This document shows positions 24,468 through 35,864 of a DNA stretch of 64,000 nt, in pieces. The notes under the pieces are model-generated. The model had not been told where the DNA came from and did not search any database. It saw only the letters and a program-made list of their open reading frames with translations. Position numbers and translations under genes: made by a program. The stretch is taken from the NCBI RefSeq assembly GCF_001295265.1, contig NZ_LJOD01000001.1, positions 248,001 through 312,000 of the forward strand, given 5' to 3'. Source of the DNA: Chryseobacterium indologenes (GTDB lineage: Bacteria > Bacteroidota > Bacteroidia > Flavobacteriales > Weeksellaceae). The stretch's first letter is position 1. Each line of letters begins with the position of its first letter.

Positions 24468-24920
24468 ATGCGAAAAAAAATTACATTCCTTCTCTTTGGA
24501 GTGCCGGTCTTTGGTTTCGCCCAGTCAGTCATCGGCAGTATCAATTCCGGTGCCATTTCTGAAGCCGGATTTTCCCATTCTGTAGGAGAAATTTACGTCA
24601 TCCCGGATGACCCGAACCAGAGCAGTTCCGGCACAATGGGAATGCTGTACCAAACTTCTCTGCAGGTTCTGGGTATCTCGGAGATTGAAAAAGAAAGTAT
24701 TAAGATCTACCCCAATCCAACCACAGATTTTGTTCACGTTACATTAAGTTCCAATTCAAAGATTGAAGATGCCGAAGTATATGACACAGCAGGAAGACTT
24801 GTTCTGAAAGCAAAGCCTGAAAACGGAAAGCTCGATCTTCGCAGTCTGAATCCCGGAATTTACATGATCTCTTTCAGAAATCCGGACATCAAACCTATTA
24901 AAATCATTAAAAAACCTTAA
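24468..24920 (+). CDS. Small secreted protein with T9SS type A sorting domain
   Basis: 150 residues. A signal peptide (MRKKITFLLFGVPVFGFAQS) is followed by a short 50-residue cargo part and a C-terminal sorting domain (about 72-150) with IKIYPNPTTDFVHV, EVYDTAGRLVLK and LNPGIYMISF. The sorting domain directs export through the type IX secretion system to the cell surface. The cargo part is very small and has no known enzyme motif. A variant -7 box (TATATTCG, 24438-24445) lies upstream. It is followed after 15 nt by another secreted-protein gene, so the two are probably co-transcribed. Confidence 0.88.
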   Translation: MRKKITFLLFGVPVFGFAQSVIGSINSGAISEAGFSHSVGEIYVIPDDPNQSSSGTMGMLYQTSLQVLGISEIEKESIKIYPNPTTDFVHVTLSSNSKIEDAEVYDTAGRLVLKAKPENGKLDLRSLNPGIYMISFRNPDIKPIKIIKKP

Positions 24921-24935
24921 AAACTATCTGACCCC

Positions 24936-26051
24936 ATGAGAAAACTTTACGCTACAATAGGATTATTTGTCGCTTCTTTATTAAGCGCACAGGTTCCACA
25001 GGCTTTCAGCTACCAGACCATTGCTTTCAACGCTTCCGGAGCCCCCATTTCCAACGGAAATGTTTCTTTAAGAGTAAGCATTTTAGAAAACTCGGCTACT
25101 GGAAACGTCCTGTATACTGAAACCCATAATAAAACAACGAACGCTAAAGGCCTTGTTAATTTAAATATAGGACAGGGAACAGCATCTACAGGGAATTTTG
25201 GAGGAATTAACTGGGGAACGAATGCCAAATTCGTTAAAGTGGAAATGGATCCACAGGGTGGTTCGAATTACACGAACGTTGGAGTAAACCAGCTGATGAG
25301 CGTTCCATATGCACAGGTAAGTAAAACAGTTGTTACGGGTCCTGGCCAGGGCATTACCCTTGTCTCCCCGAACGGAACCAATTACACATTAAGCGTAAGT
25401 GATTCCGGCACATTAAACCTTCCTACGAATACGGGTTCATCGGGTAATACATTACCGTCCAACTTATATGTATACGGGTCATATAATTCCTTTACTCCTT
25501 CCTCTGCTGAATTACTTCGTGGAAATGGCAGTACGAAAGTGGGTTATAAATACCTTCAGGCCAATACACAGATTAAATTCATAGCTTCACCAGGTAACGG
25601 CGCACAGGTTTACGGTTCAGACTCCAACGGATACGTTACGGCTAACGGAAGTACTTATAATGTTTCTTCCAATGGATATTACCAGATCCTTATAGCTCCT
25701 AATGGCCCACAAATGAGGGCAGGTTTCTTCAACTTTGTTCCTAAGATCCAGTTTACTTCATCTTCGGGCACCATGCCTGTAACTTCTGTCACCTATAATA
25801 CTACTACAGGAAAATTTACAGCCATTATCAATGGGGTTACAACCAGTACCGGAGGTTCTTTTTACATCAGACTTGCTTCAGAGAGTATAGAGTTTGAAGA
25901 TTTAGGAGATAACCTGGGCGATGGGGCTTTTGATGTAGAAGGAGATCCTATTACCTTTCCAAATATTTCTTCCACCACTCCTAAAAACTACAAAGTTGAA
26001 TTCAGCCTCAATTTTGATGGTACCGGAAGTTATACAGTTACACAGATATAA
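24936..26051 (+). CDS. Secreted hypothetical protein with SusE/F-like C-terminal part
   Basis: 371 residues. Signal peptide MRKLYATIGLFVASLLSAQ. The first ~130 residues (QAFSYQTIAFNASGAPISNG...SVPYAQVSKT) match a domain that recurs at the N-terminus of many flavobacterial surface proteins. The middle (LYVYGSYNSFTP...TQIKFIASPGNG) resembles the small beta domains of SusE/SusF-type glycan-binding proteins. There is no sorting domain at the C-terminus, unlike the upstream gene. Likely a periplasmic or surface protein; ligand unknown. A clear terminator follows. Confidence 0.75.
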   Translation: MRKLYATIGLFVASLLSAQVPQAFSYQTIAFNASGAPISNGNVSLRVSILENSATGNVLYTETHNKTTNAKGLVNLNIGQGTASTGNFGGINWGTNAKFVKVEMDPQGGSNYTNVGVNQLMSVPYAQVSKTVVTGPGQGITLVSPNGTNYTLSVSDSGTLNLPTNTGSSGNTLPSNLYVYGSYNSFTPSSAELLRGNGSTKVGYKYLQANTQIKFIASPGNGAQVYGSDSNGYVTANGSTYNVSSNGYYQILIAPNGPQMRAGFFNFVPKIQFTSSSGTMPVTSVTYNTTTGKFTAIINGVTTSTGGSFYIRLASESIEFEDLGDNLGDGAFDVEGDPITFPNISSTTPKNYKVEFSLNFDGTGSYTVTQI

Positions 26052-26056
26052 AATTT

Positions 26057-28377
<2,321 letters not shown>

Positions 28378-28398
28378 TTTCAGGTTCGTTTGAAATAC

Positions 28399-28429
28399 AA
28401 AAAGCTCCTTTTTAAAGGGGCTTTTTTGT
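28399..28429 (+). terminator. Terminator of isocitrate dehydrogenase
   Basis: AAAAAGCTCCTTT (28399-28411) pairs with AAAGGGGCTTTTT (28414-28426), with one wobble, and runs into more T. Confidence 0.8.
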
Positions 28430-28500
28430 TGATTATTTCCTAGGGCTATTTTAAATATTAATCCGGAATAAAGCCAATTATATGGAATATGAAGGTCATT

Positions 28501-28540
28501 AAAAAATCCGGATTCCTGTTTAATATACAGGAACCCGGAT
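28501..28540 (-). terminator. Terminator of the aldo/keto reductase gene
   Basis: ATCCGG-a-TTCCTGT (28506-28519) pairs with ACAGGAA-c-CCGGAT (28527-28540). The mismatch is a G-U on the minus strand. Six A at 28501-28506 give the minus-strand T-tract. Confidence 0.8.
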
Positions 28541-28555
28541 CTTATGAAAAACAGC

Positions 28556-29557
28556 TTAGTTATTAACCAATTTCATAGAGCCTTCGTTGTATCTCTCCCC
28601 TACATTCGGATATTTTTTGAGTAGCGAATCGATCGTTTCAAGGTCTGAAGCGCTCAAATCAATGTTTACCGCTTCGATATTTTCTTCAAGGTATCTGATG
28701 CGTTTGGTTCCCGGAATCGGAATGATATCTTCCCCCTGATTCAGTACCCAGGCAAGGGCCATCTGCGTTCCCTTTACTCCTTTAGACTGGGCAAATTCGT
28801 TAAATTCTCTGGCTAAATTTCTGTTATTTTCCAGATATTCTGCCTGATAACGCGGCAATGATTTTCTAAAATCTTCATCACCAAAATTCTGAACTTCATT
28901 GATATTCGCAAAAAGGCCTCTTGCCAGAGGAGAATAAGGAACAAGCGTAATTCCCAGCTCCCTGATTGTAGAAAGTATTTCTTTTTCTACATCTCTGGTA
29001 AGAATTGAATATTCAGACTGCAGGGCCGTAATCGGGTGAATTGCATTTGCTTTTCTGATAGATTCAGCGGAAGCTTCTGAAAGTCCCAGATATTTTACTT
29101 TTCCTTCTTTAACCAGATCTGCCATGGCTCCTACTGTCTCTTCTACCGGAACATTGGGATCAATCCTATGGGCATAATACAGATCAATCGTATCTATTTT
29201 CAGTCTTTGAAGGCTCATATCCACGGCTTGCCTGATCCATTCCGGCGAACCATCGAAATAAGTTCCCGGAGCTCCGCTGTGGCTTGCTTTTCCATCTTTA
29301 AATCTGAATCCGAATTTGGTAGCGATAAAGATCTTATCACGATTCGGAACTAAAACCTTTGAAATCAGTTTTTCATTTTCCCCATTCGCATACATGTCTG
29401 CGGTATCCCAGAAGTTCACCCCCAGATCAAGAGCTTTATGAAGTGTGCTGATGCTTTCCTGCTCATCAACAGGACCGTAAGCAAAACTCATTCCCATACA
29501 TCCCAGCCCTATTGCTGAAAGCTGTTCTCCTGTGTTTCCTAATTTTCTAAATTTCAT
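28556..29557 (-). CDS. Aldo/keto reductase
   Basis: 333 residues, complete. The catalytic tetrad is visible: D51 and Y56 in NFWDTADMYANGENE, K81 in IFIATKFGF, H130 in YYAHRID. The NADPH-binding PIPGTKRIRYLEENI lies near the C-terminus. It belongs to the AKR13/YajO-like group acting on aldehydes and ketones. The AraC regulator gene lies just upstream on the same strand. A TAATTTTG box (29585-29592, minus) gives it its own promoter. Confidence 0.95.
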   Translation of the reverse strand: MKFRKLGNTGEQLSAIGLGCMGMSFAYGPVDEQESISTLHKALDLGVNFWDTADMYANGENEKLISKVLVPNRDKIFIATKFGFRFKDGKASHSGAPGTYFDGSPEWIRQAVDMSLQRLKIDTIDLYYAHRIDPNVPVEETVGAMADLVKEGKVKYLGLSEASAESIRKANAIHPITALQSEYSILTRDVEKEILSTIRELGITLVPYSPLARGLFANINEVQNFGDEDFRKSLPRYQAEYLENNRNLAREFNEFAQSKGVKGTQMALAWVLNQGEDIIPIPGTKRIRYLEENIEAVNIDLSASDLETIDSLLKKYPNVGERYNEGSMKLVNN

Positions 29558-29584
29558 GATTGCTGTGATTTTATATTAACAGGA

Positions 29585-29592
29585 CAAAATTA
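29585..29592 (-). promoter_or_regulatory. -7 box (TAATTTTG) of the aldo/keto reductase
   Basis: CAAAATTA on the plus strand is an exact TAnnTTTG on the coding strand, 28 nt before the ATG. Confidence 0.5.
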
Positions 29593-29653
29593 GAACAACA
29601 ATCGAATGACTGTCATATAGAATTCAAACGAAGAATTATAAAATTCAAACAGC

Positions 29654-30550
29654 TTAAATTCTTACCGCATTGGGTGTCATTCCGGTCTGTCTTTTAAAGT
29701 AATTGGTAAAATAAGCAGGTTCCTCAAATCCTAATCCGTAGGCAATTTCTGAGATATTCCAGTCGGTGTGTTTCAGTAATGCATTGGCTTCCTGAATGAT
29801 CCTTGAAGTGATCTGCTGGCTTGTTGTTCTGCCTGTAATTTCTTTTACGGAACGGTTCAGGGAATTGACATGAATGGAAAGGTTCTGTGCAAAATCGTTA
29901 GGCGTTTTCAACTTCAGATACGCTTCTGGGCTATCAATAGGAAATTGTCTCTCCAGCAGCTCCATAAATAATGACGCTACCCTTTGTGAAGCATTCTGGT
30001 ACGGCTGAAAAGTTTCCGCAGGATGCATTTTCATCGTTTCATGAATCAAAAGATGGAGATAAGCCCGCAGCATATCATATTTATGAATATAATCTGTCCG
30101 GATCTCAGTCATCATTTTAATATAAAGTTCCGAAACGGTTTTCTGCTGTTCTTCACTGATGAAAAAAACAGGAGTACTTCCGATTCTGAACAGCGGCGAA
30201 TCCTGAAGGTTTCCGATACGGCTTCCATTCTGAAGAAATTCTTCGGTAAACAGGCAAAACCAGCCTGCCTGATTTTCATCATCGGCTTCCCACGAGTAAG
30301 GAACCATTGGGTTGGAAAACAAAATGGCCGGCTGATCTATATGAATCCATTTATCTGCATAATGAAGTTTTCCTTTTCCTATAATCAGTGAGATTTTATA
30401 ATAATCTCTCCTGCTGTATGGGGTTACCAACGAACAGCTGTCACGGGAAAATACGTTGAAATGGCCAATTCCCGGAGTTATCATACATCGGGGCTCTTTG
30501 GAAAGCTCGTTCCGTTCATAAAACCCTTTTAATGTTTCTTTAGATTCCAT
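29654..30550 (-). CDS. AraC-family transcriptional regulator
   Basis: 298 residues. An N-terminal cupin-like sensor (about 30-160) is followed by a C-terminal double helix-turn-helix: FAQNLSIHVNSLNRSVKEITGRTTSQQI, then WNISEIAYGLGFEEPAYFTNYFKRQTGMTPNAVR, the AraC signature. It lies 96 nt upstream of the aldo/keto reductase, its likely target. A TAATTTTG box at 30555-30562 almost touches its ATG, implying a leaderless or very short leader. Confidence 0.93.
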   Translation of the reverse strand: MESKETLKGFYERNELSKEPRCMITPGIGHFNVFSRDSCSLVTPYSRRDYYKISLIIGKGKLHYADKWIHIDQPAILFSNPMVPYSWEADDENQAGWFCLFTEEFLQNGSRIGNLQDSPLFRIGSTPVFFISEEQQKTVSELYIKMMTEIRTDYIHKYDMLRAYLHLLIHETMKMHPAETFQPYQNASQRVASLFMELLERQFPIDSPEAYLKLKTPNDFAQNLSIHVNSLNRSVKEITGRTTSQQITSRIIQEANALLKHTDWNISEIAYGLGFEEPAYFTNYFKRQTGMTPNAVRI

Positions 30551-30579
30551 CCATCAAAATTATAAAATTCAAACAAATT

Positions 30580-30614
30580 AAAAAATAAAAAATGACCGAC
30601 TAAAAGCCGGCCAT
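30580..30614 (-). terminator. Terminator of the His-tail secreted protein gene
   Basis: On the minus strand ATGGCCGGC (30614-30606) pairs with GTCGGTCAT (30600-30592), with two G-U pairs, followed by a T-rich run. As DNA the palindrome looks imperfect; as minus-strand RNA it is complete. Confidence 0.7.
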
Positions 30615-30643
30615 CAAAATTGAATGTATAGTTGATTGTTGAT

Positions 30644-31069
30644 TTAATGATGATTGTGATGATCATATTTTTTGTCCATTTTATACATTTTGGACTTATT
30701 TTTTTTGTATTTCTTGTCGTTATTTTTGTTTCGGTTGTATACCGCTATAGGATTCTGCCCTTTGTAATATTTTTTCTTAAATTTCAGATATTTTTCACGG
30801 CCCAGAATCCTTTCTATTTCGTAATACCGGTCTTCTCTCCATCGGTCCGGATGACTTACATAAACCCGGTTCCATGAATCATAATCATCATACCTGTTAT
30901 TTAATGCATTGAGCTGGTTGGCCTGTGCAACAGAAAGCAAAAGATCTGCCGCTACAGTCTGCCAGTTGATATCGGTAATGCTTCTGCGGTAGTCATTATA
31001 ATAATCGGATTGTGCATAGCTCAGGCTGAAGGTTCCTGTAAGAAGTATAGCTATTATTATTTTTTTCAT
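30644..31069 (-). CDS. Secreted basic protein with His-rich tail (141 aa)
   Basis: A signal peptide (MKKIIIAILLTGTFSLSYAQ) is followed by Tyr/Arg-rich helical sequence (about 40-105; SVAQANQLNALNNRYDDYDSW...ERILGREKYLKFKKKYY) and a tail of Lys/Asn ending DHHNHH. The His/Lys-rich end could bind metal or polyanions. It would be periplasmic. Similar small proteins are common in Chryseobacterium, but I know no function. Monocistronic with its own terminator. Confidence 0.75.
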   Translation of the reverse strand: MKKIIIAILLTGTFSLSYAQSDYYNDYRRSITDINWQTVAADLLLSVAQANQLNALNNRYDDYDSWNRVYVSHPDRWREDRYYEIERILGREKYLKFKKKYYKGQNPIAVYNRNKNNDKKYKKNKSKMYKMDKKYDHHNHH

Positions 31070-31223
31070 TTTACTTCATTTTTAAAATTAAACTGTTTTT
31101 TATTTTCCAATTAAAATGCCAAGTCTTCAAAATGAATTCACAATATTTGTTAAATACAGTATAAATCATTGATAATCTTTCAGATATTTTCTATATTTAT
31201 AAACAATAATTAGGATTCCTTTT

Positions 31224-32498
31224 ATGGAGATCATCATTATCATACTGCTTATTCTGCTGAATGGAATTTTCTCCATGTCCGAAATGGCTTTGGTCTCTTC
31301 TAAAGGTTTCAGATTAAAAAAAGAAAAGAAAAAAGGAAGTACAAACGCCCAAACAGCCATCAGGCTTTCAGAAAATCCTAATCAATTTTTGTCTGCCGTA
31401 CAGATTGGCATTACCTTAATCGGAATTCTTCTGGGTATTTTTTCAGGCGACCGGCTTACTTCAGATCTGGCGGCCTATATTGCTCAGTTTGAAATGTTCT
31501 CCGAATATTCGGGAGGCATTGCTTCTTTTATCATTGTAGCGATTATTACTTTTCTCTCTATTGTCTTTGGTGAACTGATTCCCAAGAGAATCGGCATGAA
31601 GTTTCCGGAAAAAACAGCCATTATTATAGCCAAGCCCATGTACTGGCTTTCTGTGATTGCTTCTCCTTTTATCTGGCTGCTTACTGTTACCAACGAAGGA
31701 ATTCTGAAGCTTCTCGGAATTAAAAGCCATGAAAAAGAACTGATTACGGAAGAGGAAATTAAATCCATTATCCGGGAAGGAAAAGAGGGTGGCATTATTG
31801 AAGAAAAAGAGCATGATGTTTTAAGAAATGCTTTTGAACTGGGTGACCGTAAAGTAAGTTCCGCAGCTACCCACCGCTCAAAAATAATTTCAGTAGATGC
31901 TGATGATGATTATGAAACGGTAAAAGCAAAGATCAGAAACAGTTCGTTCTCCGCTTATCCGGTGACTGACAACAACAACCTGGATCATATTATAGGCGTT
32001 GTTAAAATGCGGGATTTATTTGATCTTGATCCACTTTGCTTCAATCTCCGGGAGCATATCAGAAAAACAGTTTTTGTAAGTGAAAAATCTTTCATTTACC
32101 CTATGATGGAAGTTTTCCAGAACAGCCGTTCCCATATTGCCGTTGTTATTGATGAATATGGAACAACAAAGGGGATAATTACCCTGAATGACATTCTGGA
32201 TGGCCTTGTGGGAAATATTCCTGATGAATCTGATGACAGGGATATCATCAGACGGAATGAAAACTCATGGCTGATTGACGGAAAATGTCCGCTGTATGAT
32301 TTTAAAAAGTACTTCAGAGTTGATCTGGATGAGGAAATAGAGAGACATTTCATCAGTGTTTCAGGGCTTTTTATTTATGGAAAGGACACTCTCCCGAAAA
32401 CCGGAGAGAAAATACAGATTGGCGATCTTATTCTGGAGATTGTAGATAAGGATGGAAACAGGATCGATAAGATTATGGCTACAAAAGAGATAGTCTGA
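31224..32498 (+). CDS. Hemolysin-C/CNNM family membrane protein with CBS domains
   Basis: 424 residues. An N-terminal DUF21/CNNM domain (about 1-185) has transmembrane segments MEIIIIILLILLNGIFSMSEMA, FLSAVQIGITLIGILLGIF and IASFIIVAIITFLSIVFGEL. A CBS pair (about 205-325; HRSKIISVDADDDYETV, GIITLNDILDGLVG) and a C-terminal CorC/HlyC domain follow. Family members take part in Mg2+/Co2+ homeostasis; the hemolysin name is historical. A TATATTTA box lies 25 nt upstream. Confidence 0.93.
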   Translation: MEIIIIILLILLNGIFSMSEMALVSSKGFRLKKEKKKGSTNAQTAIRLSENPNQFLSAVQIGITLIGILLGIFSGDRLTSDLAAYIAQFEMFSEYSGGIASFIIVAIITFLSIVFGELIPKRIGMKFPEKTAIIIAKPMYWLSVIASPFIWLLTVTNEGILKLLGIKSHEKELITEEEIKSIIREGKEGGIIEEKEHDVLRNAFELGDRKVSSAATHRSKIISVDADDDYETVKAKIRNSSFSAYPVTDNNNLDHIIGVVKMRDLFDLDPLCFNLREHIRKTVFVSEKSFIYPMMEVFQNSRSHIAVVIDEYGTTKGIITLNDILDGLVGNIPDESDDRDIIRRNENSWLIDGKCPLYDFKKYFRVDLDEEIERHFISVSGLFIYGKDTLPKTGEKIQIGDLILEIVDKDGNRIDKIMATKEIV

Positions 32499-32648
32499 AA
32501 AAGTTGAATCCCGAATTCCTTTATTCCTAAAATTTCGTTAAGATTCTTAAAACTTTTCTTTCATATTATTTTAATTTGTAATTTTAATGGAAAAGAATGC
32601 AGAAAAAGTATTCAAAATCATTTATTAATCCAATATAATCTTTACATT

Positions 32649-32936
32649 ATGGAAAATATAAAGTTTGAAATATCTCCATACCAGGATGAACTGCAGCTAT
32701 TGATTGACGGGAATAAAGCAGGATATATGTCAATTGAAGTTGACGGAAGGCTGCTGATTGTTTATTATACTAAACTTGATGAAGAACGTGAAGGACAGGG
32801 ATATGCCAAAATGCTTCTGGATGAGCTGGTTCGTTATGCCGAGGAAAAAGACCTTCTGGTAGATCCTGAATGTGATTTTGTGCGCCAGCAGTTTGAAAAC
32901 CACCCTACAAGATACAAAGATATCTGGCATGCCTGA
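32649..32936 (+). CDS. YjdJ-type GNAT N-acetyltransferase-like protein (95 aa)
   Basis: A short GCN5-related fold. LIVYYTKLDEEREGQGYAKMLLDELVRYAEEKDLLVDPECDFVRQQFENHP is the signature of the minimal YjdJ/At1g77540 group, with acetyl-CoA loop GQGYAK and the conserved Cys of PECDFV. Acceptor unknown. It converges with the metallo-beta-lactamase-fold gene, whose stop is 1 nt away. Confidence 0.9.
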   Translation: MENIKFEISPYQDELQLLIDGNKAGYMSIEVDGRLLIVYYTKLDEEREGQGYAKMLLDELVRYAEEKDLLVDPECDFVRQQFENHPTRYKDIWHA

Positions 32937-32937
32937 T

Positions 32938-34032
32938 TCACTCTTCCCACCAGACGCTGAACTGATTATCATCCCGGTTTAAATCTACAACTTCTCCGAT
33001 CATCGGAGTAAGGATGGAAATTCCTTTTTCTTTTCCTAAACGCGTTACCATCTGCAGGGGTTCATTCCAGGGATGAAGTGCTAATGCAAATTTTGAAGAA
33101 TGAACAGGAATACTGTTTTTCGCCTGTAAATCAATAGCTGCCTGGATCACATCCTCCGGAAGGGCATGAATATATTTCCATGCTTTGTCATACTGTCCGT
33201 TTTCAAGAACAACAAAATCAAAAGGTCCGAACTGATCACCAATTTCTTTAAAATGAGTATCATAACCGCTGTCTCCGCCTAAAAAAATCTTTTTTGACGG
33301 GGTTTCCAGGACATAAGAAGTCCATAGGGTATTATTCTGCCTTATTTTTCTTCCGGAAAAATGTCTGGCAGGAGTAAACGTAATTTTAATATCATTTTTA
33401 AGCATAACTCCGACACCCCACTCTTCTTCTATCAGTTTATTTTCACCATACCCCCAACGTTCAAGATGAGCACCTGCCCCTAAAGGAACAATAGCCATAC
33501 CTGTACGGTCTTTAATAGATTTTACAGTGGGATAATCAAGATGGTCAAAGTGATCATGCGTAATCACCAGATAATCCAGTTCCGGAATATCTTCAGGTTT
33601 AAAAATATCCGAACCTTTAAATGCCTTGTTAAAATATTTGAATGGTGAACCGTATAAACTTAATACAGGATCTACCAAAAAAGAAACTCCATCCGTTTGC
33701 AGGTAATAAGATGAATGTCCCAGCCAGATGAACACATCCTGATCTTTCGGAATACTTTTAAGATCTGTATATAGGGAAGGAATCGCTTGTAAGGGCTTTA
33801 GCAGCGGATCTTTTTTTCCAAAGAAAAAATCATAGGTTACCTGCAGGGTTCCATACCCTTCTGCAACGGCCGGGGTATAATTTTTATTGTGAAATCTGCC
33901 TTTTTTATATAGCTTTGACTGCTGTATACGCCGTAGCCTTCTCCCTTTCGGCGCTGTCCCGAATGCAGGCCTATTCATTACTATAAAATAAACTGCTGTT
34001 ACAATAAGCGCTGTAATAACCCAATACATCAT
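32938..34032 (-). CDS. MBL-fold metallohydrolase (NAPE-PLD/UlaG-like), membrane-anchored
   Basis: 364 residues from ATG 34032. The frame opens at a TTG (34056), but a TACCTTTG box at 34054-34061 places the transcript start after it. An N-terminal hydrophobic helix (MMYWVITALIVTAVYFIV) is followed by an MBL domain with THDHFDHLDYP (metal ligands near 159-164), further ligand regions TPARHFSGR and LGGDSGYD, and a late PVHSSKFALALHPW. This order fits N-acylphosphatidylethanolamine phospholipase-D-like proteins. It is probably periplasm-facing. The substrate may be a phospholipid; inference only. Confidence 0.9.
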   Translation of the reverse strand: MMYWVITALIVTAVYFIVMNRPAFGTAPKGRRLRRIQQSKLYKKGRFHNKNYTPAVAEGYGTLQVTYDFFFGKKDPLLKPLQAIPSLYTDLKSIPKDQDVFIWLGHSSYYLQTDGVSFLVDPVLSLYGSPFKYFNKAFKGSDIFKPEDIPELDYLVITHDHFDHLDYPTVKSIKDRTGMAIVPLGAGAHLERWGYGENKLIEEEWGVGVMLKNDIKITFTPARHFSGRKIRQNNTLWTSYVLETPSKKIFLGGDSGYDTHFKEIGDQFGPFDFVVLENGQYDKAWKYIHALPEDVIQAAIDLQAKNSIPVHSSKFALALHPWNEPLQMVTRLGKEKGISILTPMIGEVVDLNRDDNQFSVWWEE

Positions 34033-34053
34033 CTTGCTCTGTAAAATAAATGC

Positions 34054-34061
34054 CAAAGGTA
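34054..34061 (-). promoter_or_regulatory. -7 box (TACCTTTG) of the MBL-fold gene
   Basis: CAAAGGTA on the plus strand is an exact TAnnTTTG on the coding strand. It lies within the over-extended open frame and fixes the start at 34032 or 34029. Confidence 0.55.
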
Positions 34062-34205
34062 TTAACTTTTATCTTTACATGAAAAATGCGGATAACGAAC
34101 CATTTTTAACTTAATTTATAAGGTATTCTGAATAATTTAGTATTAATTTAAACAAGAATAATGAGAAACTTTCTAAATTAGCAGATTGAAAAAATTCCAA
34201 ACACA

Positions 34206-35744
34206 TTGAAAAATTATTCGATCTTATTTGCAGCTTTAATCATGTCATCATGTGCTTCTATCCGAAGACATAATGAACAAAGAGCAACCTGCATTCCTCC
34301 GGAAAAACTTAAAGAGGATGTAGATTATGCTTATTCGAAGCTTCAAAAAATGCATCCTCAATTATATTGGTATATCTCTAAACAGGAACTCGATCATAAA
34401 TTTGACAGCCTTAAACAGACCTTCGACCAGCCTTTAACTCCGCTTCAGTTTTACTTTAAGCTGCAGCCTGTTATTGCAGATGTACGTGAAGGACACCTAT
34501 CTTTGAGAATTCCCAGAAAAAAATTCACAAAAAAAGAGATAAAAAGGCTGGAACATAAAAAAGGGATGTTCAGCCGCTTTGAATATTACGTGAAAGGAGA
34601 CCGCTTATTTATTATTGAAAACAAAGATTCTATAGAAGGCATACAGCCGGGTAGCGAAGTTTTGTCCATCAATCATATCCCGGTTTCTGAATATCTGAAA
34701 AAATACAGAGATCTGATCAGCAGCGACGGATACAACACAACTTTTCAGCCTTATTTCTTAAAGGACGTATTTTTCAATTTTTACACGGCAGAATACGGAT
34801 TTACCGACAGCGCAACAATAGAAACTCTTTATAACGGTCAAAAGCACATTTACACGCTACATAGGGAATCTAAAACTAAAAATGATCTGGAAAAAGATAA
34901 GGAACAGGAAAAACGCACTTCTGAAAAGAAAGTCAATGACTATGTAGCTTTCAGTAATTCTTACAACCGAAATTTTAAATTTCTGGATAAAGACAGCACG
35001 ACAGCTTACCTGAAAGTAAAGAGTTTTTCCCGTGATCATTCGGACCAGTTTTATAAGGAAACCTTTACCAAAATTAAAAATGCTAAGGCTAAATACCTAA
35101 TTATTGACGTGCGTAACAATTACGGAGGTTCACTGCACGAGATTAATAACCTGTATTCCTATCTCGCAGCAGAACCGTTTGTTCTCATTAAACCTTCACA
35201 GCTTACCTCAAGACTCAGCCCACTGAAAACCAATTATTTCAGAAAAAGCAATGCGCTTCAATATGCCTTCAAAAGCCTTGCTTATCCTACTTATGTATTT
35301 TCCCAGACCTTCAGCACCTATAAGAAAGACGGGAAAATATATTATAAAATGAAAGCGGATAAACCTACCCAACCTAATAAAAATGCTTTTCAGGGAAAGG
35401 TTTTTGTCCTGATCAACGGAGGAAGCTTTTCGGCATCATCAATCATTACCGCTAAACTTAAATATGATAAAAGAGCTGTTCTTGTAGGTGAAGAAACGGG
35501 AGGAGCCAATGACGGAACGGTTGCCGGATTCTATTCTTACCAAAAGCTTCCCAATTCAAAAATCAATCTTCCCATCGGTCTTCTCCTGGTACAGCCGAAT
35601 ATTGATTTCCTGAATACCAAAAAAGGGGTTGTTCCGGATGTTGTTATTCCGGAAAGCATGCAGGATATTATCAATAAGAAAGATCCTCAGCTGGAATGGA
35701 TAAAAAATGAAATTGCGAAGGAGCAAGAAATAGCTGATCAATAA
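34206..35744 (+). CDS. S41-family (C-terminal processing-like) peptidase, lipoprotein
   Basis: 512 residues from a TTG start, which is needed to keep the signal: KNYSILFAALIMSSCASI is a lipobox ending in Cys16. A PDZ-like part (about 120-170, with GIQPGSEVLSINHIP) and an S41 domain (about 265-485) follow. The catalytic Ser is in INGGSFSASS (S409 likely), with LIIDVRNNYGG and VLVGEETGGAND framing the fold. It is probably anchored in the outer membrane or periplasm and cleaves protein C-termini; target unknown. A large GC-rich hairpin follows. Confidence 0.92.
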   Translation: MKNYSILFAALIMSSCASIRRHNEQRATCIPPEKLKEDVDYAYSKLQKMHPQLYWYISKQELDHKFDSLKQTFDQPLTPLQFYFKLQPVIADVREGHLSLRIPRKKFTKKEIKRLEHKKGMFSRFEYYVKGDRLFIIENKDSIEGIQPGSEVLSINHIPVSEYLKKYRDLISSDGYNTTFQPYFLKDVFFNFYTAEYGFTDSATIETLYNGQKHIYTLHRESKTKNDLEKDKEQEKRTSEKKVNDYVAFSNSYNRNFKFLDKDSTTAYLKVKSFSRDHSDQFYKETFTKIKNAKAKYLIIDVRNNYGGSLHEINNLYSYLAAEPFVLIKPSQLTSRLSPLKTNYFRKSNALQYAFKSLAYPTYVFSQTFSTYKKDGKIYYKMKADKPTQPNKNAFQGKVFVLINGGSFSASSIITAKLKYDKRAVLVGEETGGANDGTVAGFYSYQKLPNSKINLPIGLLLVQPNIDFLNTKKGVVPDVVIPESMQDIINKKDPQLEWIKNEIAKEQEIADQ

Positions 35745-35783
35745 ACATTTTCGGCGGGCTTTCAGCCCGCCGAAAATGTTTTC
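35744..35783 (+). terminator. GC-rich palindromic terminator of the S41 gene
   Basis: A 15-bp perfect stem (35746-35760 with 35764-35778), extendable to 17 bp, has loop TTC. The arm core is CGGCGGGCT, and TTTTC follows. It resembles the palindrome at 9048-9086 in size, GC content and 3-nt loop. Confidence 0.85.
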
Positions 35784-35811
35784 AGAGTATTTTGATGCAT
35801 GTGTATTTTTC

Positions 35812-35842
35812 AATAAAAATCCGGCAGAAAATTTCTGCCGGA
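35812..35842 (-). terminator. Terminator of the M4 peptidase gene
   Basis: TCCGGCAGA (35820-35828) pairs with TCTGCCGGA (35834-35842); the minus strand continues into ATTTTTATT. Almost the same hairpin occurs at 37998-38019. Confidence 0.8.
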
Positions 35843-35864
35843 CTGCACTAGTCTTTAATAAAAA

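Noticed and set aside
30632..30877. Plus-strand frame rich in Phe/Val/Ile antisense to the His-tail gene
   Set aside because: Hydrophobic composition is produced by reading the Lys/Asp/His-rich gene backwards.
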